This document shows, piece by piece, positions 1 through 5,594 of a DNA stretch of 5,623 bases (the first letter of the stretch is position 1; each line of letters starts with the position of its first letter). Made by a program: the position numbers and the translations under genes. Location of the stretch: contig CAJMNK010000095.1 in the NCBI GenBank assembly GCA_905214905.1, forward strand, positions 1-5,623, read 5' to 3'. This DNA is from an uncultured bacterium. Its GTDB lineage: Bacteria; Actinomycetota; Coriobacteriia; Coriobacteriales; Coriobacteriaceae. Under the pieces are notes generated by a model. It saw nothing but the letters and a program-made list of their open reading frames with translations, had not been told where the DNA came from and did not search any database.

Positions 1-19
1 GCCGTTGTCTTGAAGACGA

Positions 20-54
20 AATGATCCGTTTTCTTCCGTCCCCAAGGGATCATT
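20..54 (-). repeat. Inverted repeat at the end of galT
   Basis: AATGATCC (20-27) and GGATCATT (47-54) are perfect 8-bp inverted arms separated by 19 nt, overlapping the galT stop codon. On the minus strand the right arm is followed by only a short T-run (TTTCGTC), so as an intrinsic terminator it is weak. It may be a partial terminator or chance. What follows galT beyond the left edge is not visible. Confidence 0.3.
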
Positions 55-1681
55 ACAGTGAGTCGATAAAGCGCTGCTGGGCGGCGCGGCCGGCTTCGTC
101 CCATTTAAAGACGCCGGCGTTGTCGAGTACGTGGCCAAACACCACGCCGACCTCCTCGTGCAGGATATCGATGGCGTTGTCGGCCGTAAGCTCGTCGGCG
201 CGGCGGGCAAAAACGTCCTCGGCCCATGCAGCGTGGCTACGGCAAAGATCATCGCCCTCGAGCGCACCGGCGAGATCGTAGCTGGCATCGGTCTTGGCCG
301 CCAGCAGGTGCTCGCGGACAGCGCCGAGCTCGGGAACCAAGCGCGGCGGCAGAATGGCCAGGCCCATGACCTCGATCAGGCCGATGTTCTCCTTCTTAAT
401 GTGATGGTACTCGGCATGCGGGTGGAAAACGCCCAGCGGATGCTCGTCGGTCGTGATGTTGCAGCGAAGCGCCAGGTAGGCCTCGTAAATCTCGCCGCCG
501 GCGTTGCCGCGGGAGTCGACGCGGCGGATGACGGGCGTCACGGTGTTGTGCGCTACGCCGTCGGCCGTGTGCGCGATAACGCCCACAGACTCGTCGGTCC
601 ACTCGCGCCAGGCGAGGATAATCTTCTCGGCAGCGTCGAGCAGCTGAGCGCGGTCATGCGAGCGCAGGCGCAGCACCGAGAGCGGCCACTGCAGCACAGT
701 GCCGGTGACCTGGTCAAAACCGGGCACGCTAAACTGCGAGACCTCGGCGGCATGCATCATGGGGAACTCGTGCGCGCCGCCCTGGAAGTGGTCGTGCGAC
801 AAGATCGAGCCGCCCACGATAGGCAGGTCGGCGTTGGAGCCGATGAAGTAATGCGGGAACAGGTCCACAAAGTCGAGCAGGCAGGTCAGGCCCTTGCGGT
901 CGACGTGCATCGGACGATGCTCGGAGCTCATGGCAATGCAATGCTCGTTAAAGTACGCGTACGGGCTGTACTGGAAACCCCAGCGCTCGCCGTTGAGCTG
1001 GATGGGGATAATGCGCAGGTTCTGGCGAGCGGGGTGAGCGCCGCCGTCGGCTGCGGCGGAGCGTCCGGGATAGCCCTCGTTTTCGATGCAGAGCTGGCAG
1101 GCGGGATACTTCTCGCCCGTGTTCTTTGCGGCACCAGCCGCGGCGATATCGCGTGGGTCCTTCTCAGGCTTGGAGAGGTTGATGGTGATCTCAAGATCGC
1201 CCCAGTTGGTGGGGGTGCTCCATTTGATGTTGCGCGCGATGGCGGCACGGCGCACGTAGCCGGCGTCGCAGCACAGGCCGTAGAACCAGTCGGTCGCGGC
1301 GCGGGGCTCGTTGACGCCCATACGTCCGTTGAACTCCTCGTTTACAACCGAAGGCCTCGGCATGAGTACGCCCATGATGTGCATGGCGATGCGGTCGCGG
1401 CCCGACGCCGTGTCCTCGGTGGCACCGTTGGTAACGGCGGCCTCGGAAAGCGCGGCAAGCGTGCCTTCAAGATCAAAGTCGGGCAGGGTATTGGGGTGCA
1501 AGAGCGAGAGTTTCTCAACCTGGAGCGCCCAGGCCATATCGAGCGCGGGACCCGTAGCGCCGATGCACTCCAGAATGGTGTTGTATGCCCAGATGCGATC
1601 GTCCTGGCCGATCATCGATCGATGAATGGCGTACTCGATCAGGTTCTGCGCGGCCTCGCGCACGTCAGTCATTACAGCCAT
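53..1681 (-). CDS. galT: Class II galactose-1-phosphate uridylyltransferase
   Basis: Cytoplasmic Leloir-pathway enzyme. It transfers UMP from UDP-glucose to galactose-1-phosphate through a uridylyl-histidine intermediate, giving glucose-1-phosphate and UDP-galactose. The 542-residue product carries the class II (Firmicutes-type) GalT signatures in order: HPNTLPDF (62-69), FNGRMGVNEPRAATDWFY (117-134), a CxxC motif in YPACQLCIENEGYPGR (192-207), SILSHDHFQGG (292-302) with H298 as the probable nucleophile, HNTVTPVIRR (378-387), and HIKKENIGLIEVMGLAILP (427-445). It is somewhat longer than the roughly 490-510 residues I recall for the class. The start at 1681 is preferred because AAGGGGG lies 10 nt upstream (1698-1692). 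A second in-frame ATG at 1672 would overlap the galK stop by one base (TAATG). Either way it follows galK in the same operon and is probably translationally coupled. The stop TAA is at 55-53. Family assignment is secure; the exact start is not. Confidence 0.96.
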   Translation of the reverse strand: MAVMTDVREAAQNLIEYAIHRSMIGQDDRIWAYNTILECIGATGPALDMAWALQVEKLSLLHPNTLPDFDLEGTLAALSEAAVTNGATEDTASGRDRIAMHIMGVLMPRPSVVNEEFNGRMGVNEPRAATDWFYGLCCDAGYVRRAAIARNIKWSTPTNWGDLEITINLSKPEKDPRDIAAAGAAKNTGEKYPACQLCIENEGYPGRSAAADGGAHPARQNLRIIPIQLNGERWGFQYSPYAYFNEHCIAMSSEHRPMHVDRKGLTCLLDFVDLFPHYFIGSNADLPIVGGSILSHDHFQGGAHEFPMMHAAEVSQFSVPGFDQVTGTVLQWPLSVLRLRSHDRAQLLDAAEKIILAWREWTDESVGVIAHTADGVAHNTVTPVIRRVDSRGNAGGEIYEAYLALRCNITTDEHPLGVFHPHAEYHHIKKENIGLIEVMGLAILPPRLVPELGAVREHLLAAKTDASYDLAGALEGDDLCRSHAAWAEDVFARRADELTADNAIDILHEEVGVVFGHVLDNAGVFKWDEAGRAAQQRFIDSL

Positions 1682-2877
1682 GCCGCGTAAGCCCCCTTGT
1701 CAGAGATGGCGTAGTGACGGGCAGAGCCCTCGCCCAGCCAGCCGTTCATCTTGGCAATGAAGGTGTCGACCAGATCGAGCGGCACGAAGGCCTGGATGGT
1801 GCCACCAAAGCCGCCACCGTGGATACGGACGGCGCCGCGGCCGTCGAGCACGTGCTCGGCCAGCGCCAGGGCATACATGGAAGGCTGCTCGGAACCCAGC
1901 TTGGCAACAACATTCTGCAGGTACATGGCAGAGCTGGCGCCGGACTCGCGCGTCAGGACCAGGAACTGGTCAATGTCGCCAGCGTTCAGGGCTGCCCAGC
2001 GCTTGTCGACCAGGCCGTTCTCGTACCAGTAGTGAACGGCGCGCAGGCAAGCGCGGTCGCCCAGCTTGGCGCGCAGCTCGGGGAGCTTGGCGTCAAAGTC
2101 GGCAACGTTGACCTCGCACAGGCGTGCCTTGCCAAACTCGGCGGCGACGTCCTGCATCTCGCGCGGAACGGCGGCGTAGTCGTCGGTAGCTGCCACATGG
2201 TCGGCGCCAACCTTAACGAGCACGAGCGCATAGCCGTGATCCTCAAAGTTGAGCTCGAGCTTCTGGGTCTTAGGCTGAGCCTGATCCTCAAAGTCCATGT
2301 AGGCGAGGCCGCCCAGGCACACAGCCGCCTGATCCATAAGACCGCAGGGCTTGCCGTAATAGTTGTTCTCGGTGCGCTGGCTCATCTGGGCGAGCGCGAC
2401 GGGCTCAATGGCGGGCGCGCCCCAGAGCGTCTCCATGGCGCGGCCGTACGCGGCCTCGACGGCGGCGGAGCTGGAAAGGCCGCCGCCCGAGGGGACGGAA
2501 CAGGTGAAGGCGAAGTCGAAGCCTTGGGGCTCAACACCAAGCGCTGCGACCTCGTGGGCCATGCCGCGGACGAGGCTCGCGGACGTGCCCTTCTCGGACT
2601 CCTGAACGTCTAGCGTGTCGAGCGCGATCTCAAACGTAGGATAGCCCTCGTCGGCGACGCGAATCTTGTTGGAGTCGGTTGCCACGGCAATGCCGTCGAC
2701 GGCGACATCGAGCGAGCCGGCGATAACGTGGCCACCCTCGTGGTCGGTGTGGTTGCCGCTGATCTCGGAACGCCCGGGCGCGTGCACGTAGAGCACCTGG
2801 CGGTCACCGATGGGGCCAAACTCCTCCTCGAACAGCTTGGTGAGCGTGGCGAATGTCTTTTCATCGGGGGTGGTCAT
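1672..2877 (-). CDS. galK: Galactokinase (GHMP kinase family)
   Basis: Phosphorylates galactose with ATP to galactose-1-phosphate, the first committed Leloir step, in the cytoplasm. The 401-residue protein has the three GHMP-kinase landmarks. The N-terminal substrate signature is APGRSEISGNHTDHEGG (33-49), a variant of the classical GRxNLIGEHTDY that I associate with Firmicutes and actinobacterial galactokinases. The ATP-binding glycine/serine loop is SVPSGGGLSSSAA (127-139). The C-terminal motif is RIHGGGFGGT (351-360). The catalytic aspartate is probably D182 in CGLMDQ (178-183). Length is normal for the family. The ATG at 2877 is preceded by the purine-rich AAGGAAAGGA (2892-2883), ending 5 nt upstream, which fixes the start. 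It is the first gene of a galK-galT operon, transcribed away from a LacI-type regulator. Two copies of a repeated operator-like site lie in its upstream region. Specificity for galactose, rather than another sugar of this GHMP group, is supported by the adjacent galT. Confidence 0.96.
   Translation of the reverse strand: MTTPDEKTFATLTKLFEEEFGPIGDRQVLYVHAPGRSEISGNHTDHEGGHVIAGSLDVAVDGIAVATDSNKIRVADEGYPTFEIALDTLDVQESEKGTSASLVRGMAHEVAALGVEPQGFDFAFTCSVPSGGGLSSSAAVEAAYGRAMETLWGAPAIEPVALAQMSQRTENNYYGKPCGLMDQAAVCLGGLAYMDFEDQAQPKTQKLELNFEDHGYALVLVKVGADHVAATDDYAAVPREMQDVAAEFGKARLCEVNVADFDAKLPELRAKLGDRACLRAVHYWYENGLVDKRWAALNAGDIDQFLVLTRESGASSAMYLQNVVAKLGSEQPSMYALALAEHVLDGRGAVRIHGGGFGGTIQAFVPLDLVDTFIAKMNGWLGEGSARHYAISDKGAYAAWL
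1692..1698 (-). promoter_or_regulatory. galT ribosome binding site inside the galK 3' end
   Basis: AAGGGGG on the minus strand lies within the last galK codons, 10 nt before the ATG at 1681 and 19 nt before the alternative ATG at 1672. It favours the upstream start. Confidence 0.5.
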
Positions 2878-2882
2878 GAGGG

Positions 2883-2892
2883 TCCTTTCCTT
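2883..2892 (-). promoter_or_regulatory. galK ribosome binding site
   Basis: AAGGAAAGGA on the minus strand contains two overlapping AAGGA-type anti-16S matches. It ends 5 nt before the ATG at 2877 and fixes the galK start. Confidence 0.75.
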
Positions 2893-2921
2893 GGCGCATA
2901 CTGACGAGTTTTCCGTCGTAG

Positions 2922-2935
2922 TGAGTACGTTAACA
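2922..2935 (+). promoter_or_regulatory. Operator-like site 1, galK leader
   Basis: TGAGTACGTTAACA, identical over 14 bp to the reverse complement of site 2 (2986-2999), and sharing 13 bp with site 3 (3110-3122). Read on the minus strand it is TGTTAACGTACTCA, centred on a CG step as in many LacI-family operators. It lies 45 nt upstream of the galK start codon, probably inside the leader. I infer that the divergent LacI-type protein binds here. Confidence 0.65.
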
Positions 2936-2985
2936 ATCTGAAGCGACGTGAACTCAGCATCTACGATGCCGCACGTTACGGGCTA

Positions 2986-2999
2986 TGTTAACGTACTCA
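2986..2999 (-). promoter_or_regulatory. Operator-like site 2, overlapping putative galK promoter
   Basis: TGTTAACGTACTCA on the plus strand, the inverted exact copy of site 1. Widened to 2984-3001, its dyad becomes clearer: TATG at the left pairs with CATA at the right around a central ACGT, matching 6 of 9 positions. The CG centre fits the LacI family. It overlaps the extended -10 candidate proposed for galK, so binding would block the promoter. Its centre is 64 bp from that of site 1, close to six helical turns. Confidence 0.68.
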
Positions 3000-3004
3000 T
3001 AACA
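2996..3004 (-). promoter_or_regulatory. Candidate extended -10 promoter for galKT
   Basis: On the minus strand this reads TGTTATGAG: a TG dinucleotide, one base, and TATGAG as -10. The same TGTTATGA string forms the better -10 element before fprA. No good -35 hexamer is seen 16-18 bp upstream. Transcription would start near 2989, leaving a leader of roughly 110 nt that contains operator-like site 1. This is a pattern match only. Confidence 0.3.
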
Positions 3005-3098
3005 CAACACTTATCACTTTTTGAGAATCTGGTAATCGGTAGAAATTCAGCCGTGAACGGTATTGCCGTATGGACTTATAGAGCAGAAGAGTTGCGGA

Positions 3099-3104
3099 TT
3101 GAAA
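3099..3104 (+). promoter_or_regulatory. Candidate -35 element of the regulator promoter
   Basis: TTGAAA differs from the TTGACA consensus by one base. Operator-like site 3 lies in what would be the spacer. The hexamers 16-18 bp downstream are poor -10 elements; TAACAT (3118-3123) looks better but is only 13 bp away. The regulator promoter is therefore unresolved. Confidence 0.22.
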
Positions 3105-3109
3105 AAGTA

Positions 3110-3122
3110 GAGTACGTTAACA
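3110..3122 (+). promoter_or_regulatory. Operator-like site 3, upstream of the regulator gene
   Basis: GAGTACGTTAACA, the third copy of the core. It matches site 2 over 14 bp when the following T is included. It lies about 95 bp before the regulator's GTG start, just downstream of a near-consensus TTGAAA (3099-3104). This position suggests autoregulation and possibly looping with sites 1 and 2. Confidence 0.6.
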
Positions 3123-3203
3123 TGCGTCCGACGATAGCGGGCCTCGGCGCGGGGTGTATTTCTGCCCGGGGTGGCATGCACGCTATTCAGATCTCGCAAG
3201 GGT

Positions 3204-3208
3204 GAAGG
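3204..3208 (+). promoter_or_regulatory. Ribosome binding site deciding the regulator's GTG start
   Basis: GAAGG, in the purine-rich run AAGGGTGAAGGTG (3198-3210), ends 7 nt before the GTG at 3216. No comparable sequence precedes the in-frame ATGs at 3171 or 3261. Confidence 0.6.
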
Positions 3209-3215
3209 TGATCCT

Positions 3216-4247
3216 GTGGCAAGGCGTCCGTCCAACGATACAGGTACGCGTCCGGTTTCCATGGCCGACGTCGCCCGCGCTGCCGGTGTTTCGCAGCAGA
3301 CGGTTTCGCGCGTTGCCAACGGCCTCCCTAACGTCAACGAGCAGACGCGCCAGCGCGTGCAGGCCGCTATGCAAGAGCTCGGCTTTCGTCCGAGTTATGC
3401 CGGTCGCTCGCTGCGCGACGGCCGCTACCATTCGGTCGGTCTGTGCATCAACGATGTCACCAAGTTTGGCAACCTTTCAATGATCGACGGCATCGCCAGC
3501 GCTGCTCGCGAGCGTAATTGCGCCATCACGCTGGTCGAGATGTCCAAGACCGAGGAATTCTCGCTTGCCGAGGCAACGCGTCGTATGGCCGCATTGCCGG
3601 TGGACGGCATCATCATCGGCATGAGCCGCATGGCGCCCGATTTTGAGACGTTTGATCCACTGCCGGGCATTGGCACGGTCATCGTTACCATGTATGCGCA
3701 TCCGCGCGTGACCACAGTCGATTCCGACCATTACGGCTGCTCGCTGTTGCTTATGGACCATCTGTTTGAGCTGGGGCACGAGCAGATTCGCTATATTGGC
3801 GGCCCGTCCTTCTCGGTCGACGAGCAATTTCGTCGCGCCGGTTGGCAGGATGCGCTCGAGCGTAAACACATCGCGCCGGCAGAACCGCTCGAGGGCGACT
3901 GGTCTGCTAACAGCGGCTACGAGGCCGGCAGGTACCTGGCCGAGCACGATCGCACCATGACGGCGATCTATGCGGCAAACGATCAGATGGCAAATGGCGC
4001 GATTGCCGCGCTGCGTGATAGCGGTCTGTGCGTGCCTGAGGACGTGAGCGTGGTGGGCGTCGATGACTCGCTCGATGATTTTGTCGCGCATAACGAGCTC
4101 ACGACCGTGCGGTTCGATCTACATCAGCGCGGACGCGAGGTATTCGAGCATGCGGTTCCCGAGGCGGGTACGGCGGGCAAAACCGTTGCCATTCGTATTC
4201 CCGGCCAGCTCATTATTCGACATAGCACGGCGATACCACGCTCATAG
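3216..4247 (+). CDS. LacI/GalR-family transcriptional regulator, probable repressor of galKT
   Basis: Cytoplasmic DNA-binding repressor of 343 residues, the usual LacI-family length. The N-terminal headpiece (about 15-70) has the helix-turn-helix MADVARAAGVSQQTVSRVAN (16-35), with recognition positions Q27, Q28 and R32, and then a hinge with the minor-groove leucine L66 in GRSLRDG (63-69). The periplasmic-binding-like core shows VDGIIIG (129-135), VDSDHYG (168-174), RYIGGP (192-197), RRAGW (206-210), AANDQMANGA (253-262), VGVDDS (280-285) and the family C-terminal block IPGQLIIRHST (328-338). The GTG at 3216 is chosen because GAAGG (3204-3208) sits 7 nt upstream. An ATG at 3171 would add 15 unconserved residues and has no clear ribosome binding site. 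Divergent orientation to galK, and a repeated site shared by both promoter regions, suggest control of galKT and of itself. Galactose or a galactoside as inducer is inference from context only. Confidence 0.93.
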   Translation: MARRPSNDTGTRPVSMADVARAAGVSQQTVSRVANGLPNVNEQTRQRVQAAMQELGFRPSYAGRSLRDGRYHSVGLCINDVTKFGNLSMIDGIASAARERNCAITLVEMSKTEEFSLAEATRRMAALPVDGIIIGMSRMAPDFETFDPLPGIGTVIVTMYAHPRVTTVDSDHYGCSLLLMDHLFELGHEQIRYIGGPSFSVDEQFRRAGWQDALERKHIAPAEPLEGDWSANSGYEAGRYLAEHDRTMTAIYAANDQMANGAIAALRDSGLCVPEDVSVVGVDDSLDDFVAHNELTTVRFDLHQRGREVFEHAVPEAGTAGKTVAIRIPGQLIIRHSTAIPRS

Positions 4248-4307
4248 TTTGCGCAGGTAAACGGCGATTTATCGTATTTCAATAACAATCGGTATGGATG
4301 CCGGCAG

Positions 4308-4336
4308 ATAACAGTTGGGATACTACCGAGTGTTAT
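4308..4336. promoter_or_regulatory. Imperfect dyad spanning the fprA -35 to -10 region
   Basis: ATAACA (4308-4313) and TGTTAT (4331-4336) are perfect inverted arms. Further matching pairs inside, around a centre at 4322, bring the total to 9 of 14 positions. The location over the promoter suggests an operator for an unknown regulator. It does not resemble the TGTTAACGTACTCA site beyond the short TGTTA. Confidence 0.35.
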
Positions 4337-4339
4337 GAT
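4331..4339 (+). promoter_or_regulatory. Extended -10 promoter of fprA
   Basis: TGTTATGAT: a TG motif, one base, and TATGAT as -10 (4334-4339, one mismatch to TATAAT). The -35 region about 17 bp upstream (around 4311-4316) is poor, which extended -10 promoters tolerate. Transcription would begin near 4346, giving a leader of about 30 nt. The element sits at the right arm of one dyad (4308-4336) and overlaps the left arm of another (4337-4360). Confidence 0.55.
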
Positions 4340-4360
4340 AGACGGGTTCTTTTGTCTATC
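4337..4360 (+). promoter_or_regulatory. Perfect 7-bp inverted repeat in the fprA leader
   Basis: GATAGAC (4337-4343) and GTCTATC (4354-4360) are exact inverted copies separated by 10 nt. The left arm overlaps the end of the -10 element and the right arm ends one base before AGGAGG. It may be a protein-binding site. As RNA, a hairpin is less likely, because the left arm lies mostly upstream of the expected transcript start. Confidence 0.4.
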
Positions 4361-4361
4361 T

Positions 4362-4367
4362 AGGAGG
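4362..4367 (+). promoter_or_regulatory. fprA ribosome binding site
   Basis: A full AGGAGG, 9 nt before the ATG at 4377. It supports that start over the ATG at 4335 and suggests strong translation. Confidence 0.85.
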
Positions 4368-4376
4368 CTTTGCCTG

Positions 4377-5537
4377 ATGGAGATCACCAAGGATATCCGC
4401 TACATCGGTGTCGACGATCACGACATTGACCTGTTCGAGGGCCAGTACGACGTGTCCGAGAATGGCATGGCATACAACAGCTATGTTATCTTGGGCGATA
4501 AAATCGCTGTCGCCGATTCGGTTGACGCTGGCTTTGTCGACGAATGGCTCGGCAACCTCGAGGCCGCGCTCGACGGCCGTACGCCCGACTACCTGGTCGT
4601 CCATCACATGGAGCCCGATCACTCCGCCGGTATCGCCGCCTTTATGGAGCGCTATCCCCAGGCACAGATCGTGGCCAGCATGGGCGCCTTCCGCATGATG
4701 GTCAACTTCTTTGGCACCGATTTCCCCGAGCGCAAGATGGTCGTCAAAGAGGGCGATGTGCTCGACCTGGGCGGCCACAGCCTGACCTTTGTTGGCGCTC
4801 CCAACGTTCACTGGCCCGAGGTGCTCTTCTCCTACGAGGCCACCGACAAAGTGCTCTTTAGTGCCGACGGCTTTGGCAAGTTTGGCGCCAACGACATCGA
4901 GGATCCGGAAGGGTGGGCTTGCGAAGCTCGCCGCTACTACTTTGGCATCGTTGGTAAGTTCGGCAAGTTCGTGCAGGCCGTGCTTAAGAAGGCCGCCGAT
5001 CTGGACATCCAGATTATCTGCCCGCTTCATGGCCCCGTGCTGACCGAGAACCTGGGCTACTACCTCGACACCTACAACACCTGGTCGAGCTATCAGCCCG
5101 AGGACGAGGGCATCACGATTGCCTATGCGAGCGTGTACGGCCATCTGAAGGCTGCCGTTGAGGAGCTCGCATCCGCGCTTGAGGCTCGCGGTCAGAAGGT
5201 CTCCGTCTTTGACCTGGCTCGCGACGACATGGCCGAGGCCGTTGAGGATGCGTTCCGCTACGACCGTCTGGTGCTCGCTTCCATCACCTATCAGGGCGAG
5301 ATCTTCCCGTTCATGAGCACCTTTATCCACACGCTTGCCGAGCACGCCTATCAGAACCGTACGGTGGCACTCGTCGAGGCCGGCTCCTGGGCACCTGCCG
5401 CCGCTAAGGTTATGACCAAGGAGCTCGAGGGCATGAAGGACATCACCCTGACGCAGAACAAAGTGACCGTCCTGGGTTCGCTCAACGACACCTCGCGCGC
5501 TCAGATAGAGGCCCTCGCCGACGAGCTTTCCAAGTAG
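4377..5537 (+). CDS. fprA: FprA family A-type flavoprotein (flavodiiron protein)
   Basis: Cytoplasmic flavodiiron protein that reduces O2 to water and/or NO to N2O, protecting anaerobes from oxidative or nitrosative stress. The 386-residue product is a class A type, with no C-terminal rubredoxin. Its N-terminal metallo-beta-lactamase-like domain (about 1-245) keeps the diiron ligand pattern: H77-x-E79-x-D81-H82 in HHMEPDHSAG, H145 in NVHWPE, D164 in FSADGFG (18 residues between, as in Desulfovibrio rubredoxin:oxygen oxidoreductase), and H218 in CPLHGP. The C-terminal flavodoxin domain (about 246-386) has an FMN phosphate loop ASVYGHLKAA (251-260), TYQGEIFPFM (304-313) and GSWAPAA (336-342). 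The ATG at 4377 has an ideal AGGAGG (4362-4367) 9 nt upstream. An in-frame ATG at 4335 falls inside the promoter and is rejected. The gene is a single transcription unit with its own promoter and a strong terminator. The electron donor (rubredoxin or flavin reductase) is not in the window. O2 versus NO preference cannot be read from sequence. Confidence 0.95.
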   Translation: MEITKDIRYIGVDDHDIDLFEGQYDVSENGMAYNSYVILGDKIAVADSVDAGFVDEWLGNLEAALDGRTPDYLVVHHMEPDHSAGIAAFMERYPQAQIVASMGAFRMMVNFFGTDFPERKMVVKEGDVLDLGGHSLTFVGAPNVHWPEVLFSYEATDKVLFSADGFGKFGANDIEDPEGWACEARRYYFGIVGKFGKFVQAVLKKAADLDIQIICPLHGPVLTENLGYYLDTYNTWSSYQPEDEGITIAYASVYGHLKAAVEELASALEARGQKVSVFDLARDDMAEAVEDAFRYDRLVLASITYQGEIFPFMSTFIHTLAEHAYQNRTVALVEAGSWAPAAAKVMTKELEGMKDITLTQNKVTVLGSLNDTSRAQIEALADELSK

Positions 5538-5559
5538 CGATTTGTTAGCTTTTGATGTG

Positions 5560-5594
5560 AAAACCACCACAAAGGCACCTTTGTGGTGGTTTTT
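5560..5594 (+). terminator. Intrinsic terminator after fprA, possibly bidirectional
   Basis: A perfect inverted repeat: left arm AAAACCACCACAAAG (5560-5574), loop GCAC, right arm CTTTGTGGTGGTTTT (5579-5593), followed by another T. It begins 22 nt after the fprA stop codon. The A-run on the left arm becomes a T-run on the other strand, so it may also end transcription from a convergent gene beyond the right edge. Confidence 0.9.

Noticed and set aside
7..17. Small palindrome GTCTTGAAGAC near the left edge
   Set aside because: Only 5-bp arms, no T-run, and too little sequence at the window edge to give it a role.
131..1690. Long open frame (519 codons) on the plus strand opposite galT
   Set aside because: It lies fully antisense to a well-supported galT. 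Its translation shows no recognisable family and is rich in Ala/Gly/Val/Arg, as expected when a GC-rich gene is read on the opposite strand.
1585..2613. Open frame of 342 codons on the plus strand opposite galK
   Set aside because: Antisense to galK, low-complexity Ala/Gly/Leu composition, no motif and no ribosome binding site tied to it; a GC-bias shadow.
2948..3205. 85-codon open frame in the intergenic region
   Set aside because: It runs across operator sites 2 and 3, has no clear ribosome binding site, and its product resembles nothing I know. The repeated regulatory sites explain the region better.
3171..3215. N-terminal extension of the regulator from the ATG at 3171
   Set aside because: The 15 extra residues are not part of the LacI headpiece and lack a ribosome binding site, whereas the GTG at 3216 has one at 7 nt.
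2878..3215. Search for CRISPR-like or mobile-element repeats
   Set aside because: The three repeats are 13-14 bp, irregularly spaced and in mixed orientation, with no transposase or terminal repeats nearby. They are best read as operators, not an array or insertion element.
4335..4376. Upstream ATG start for fprA
   Set aside because: It falls inside the -10 element and has no ribosome binding site. AGGAGG is positioned for the ATG at 4377, where the conserved N-terminus begins.
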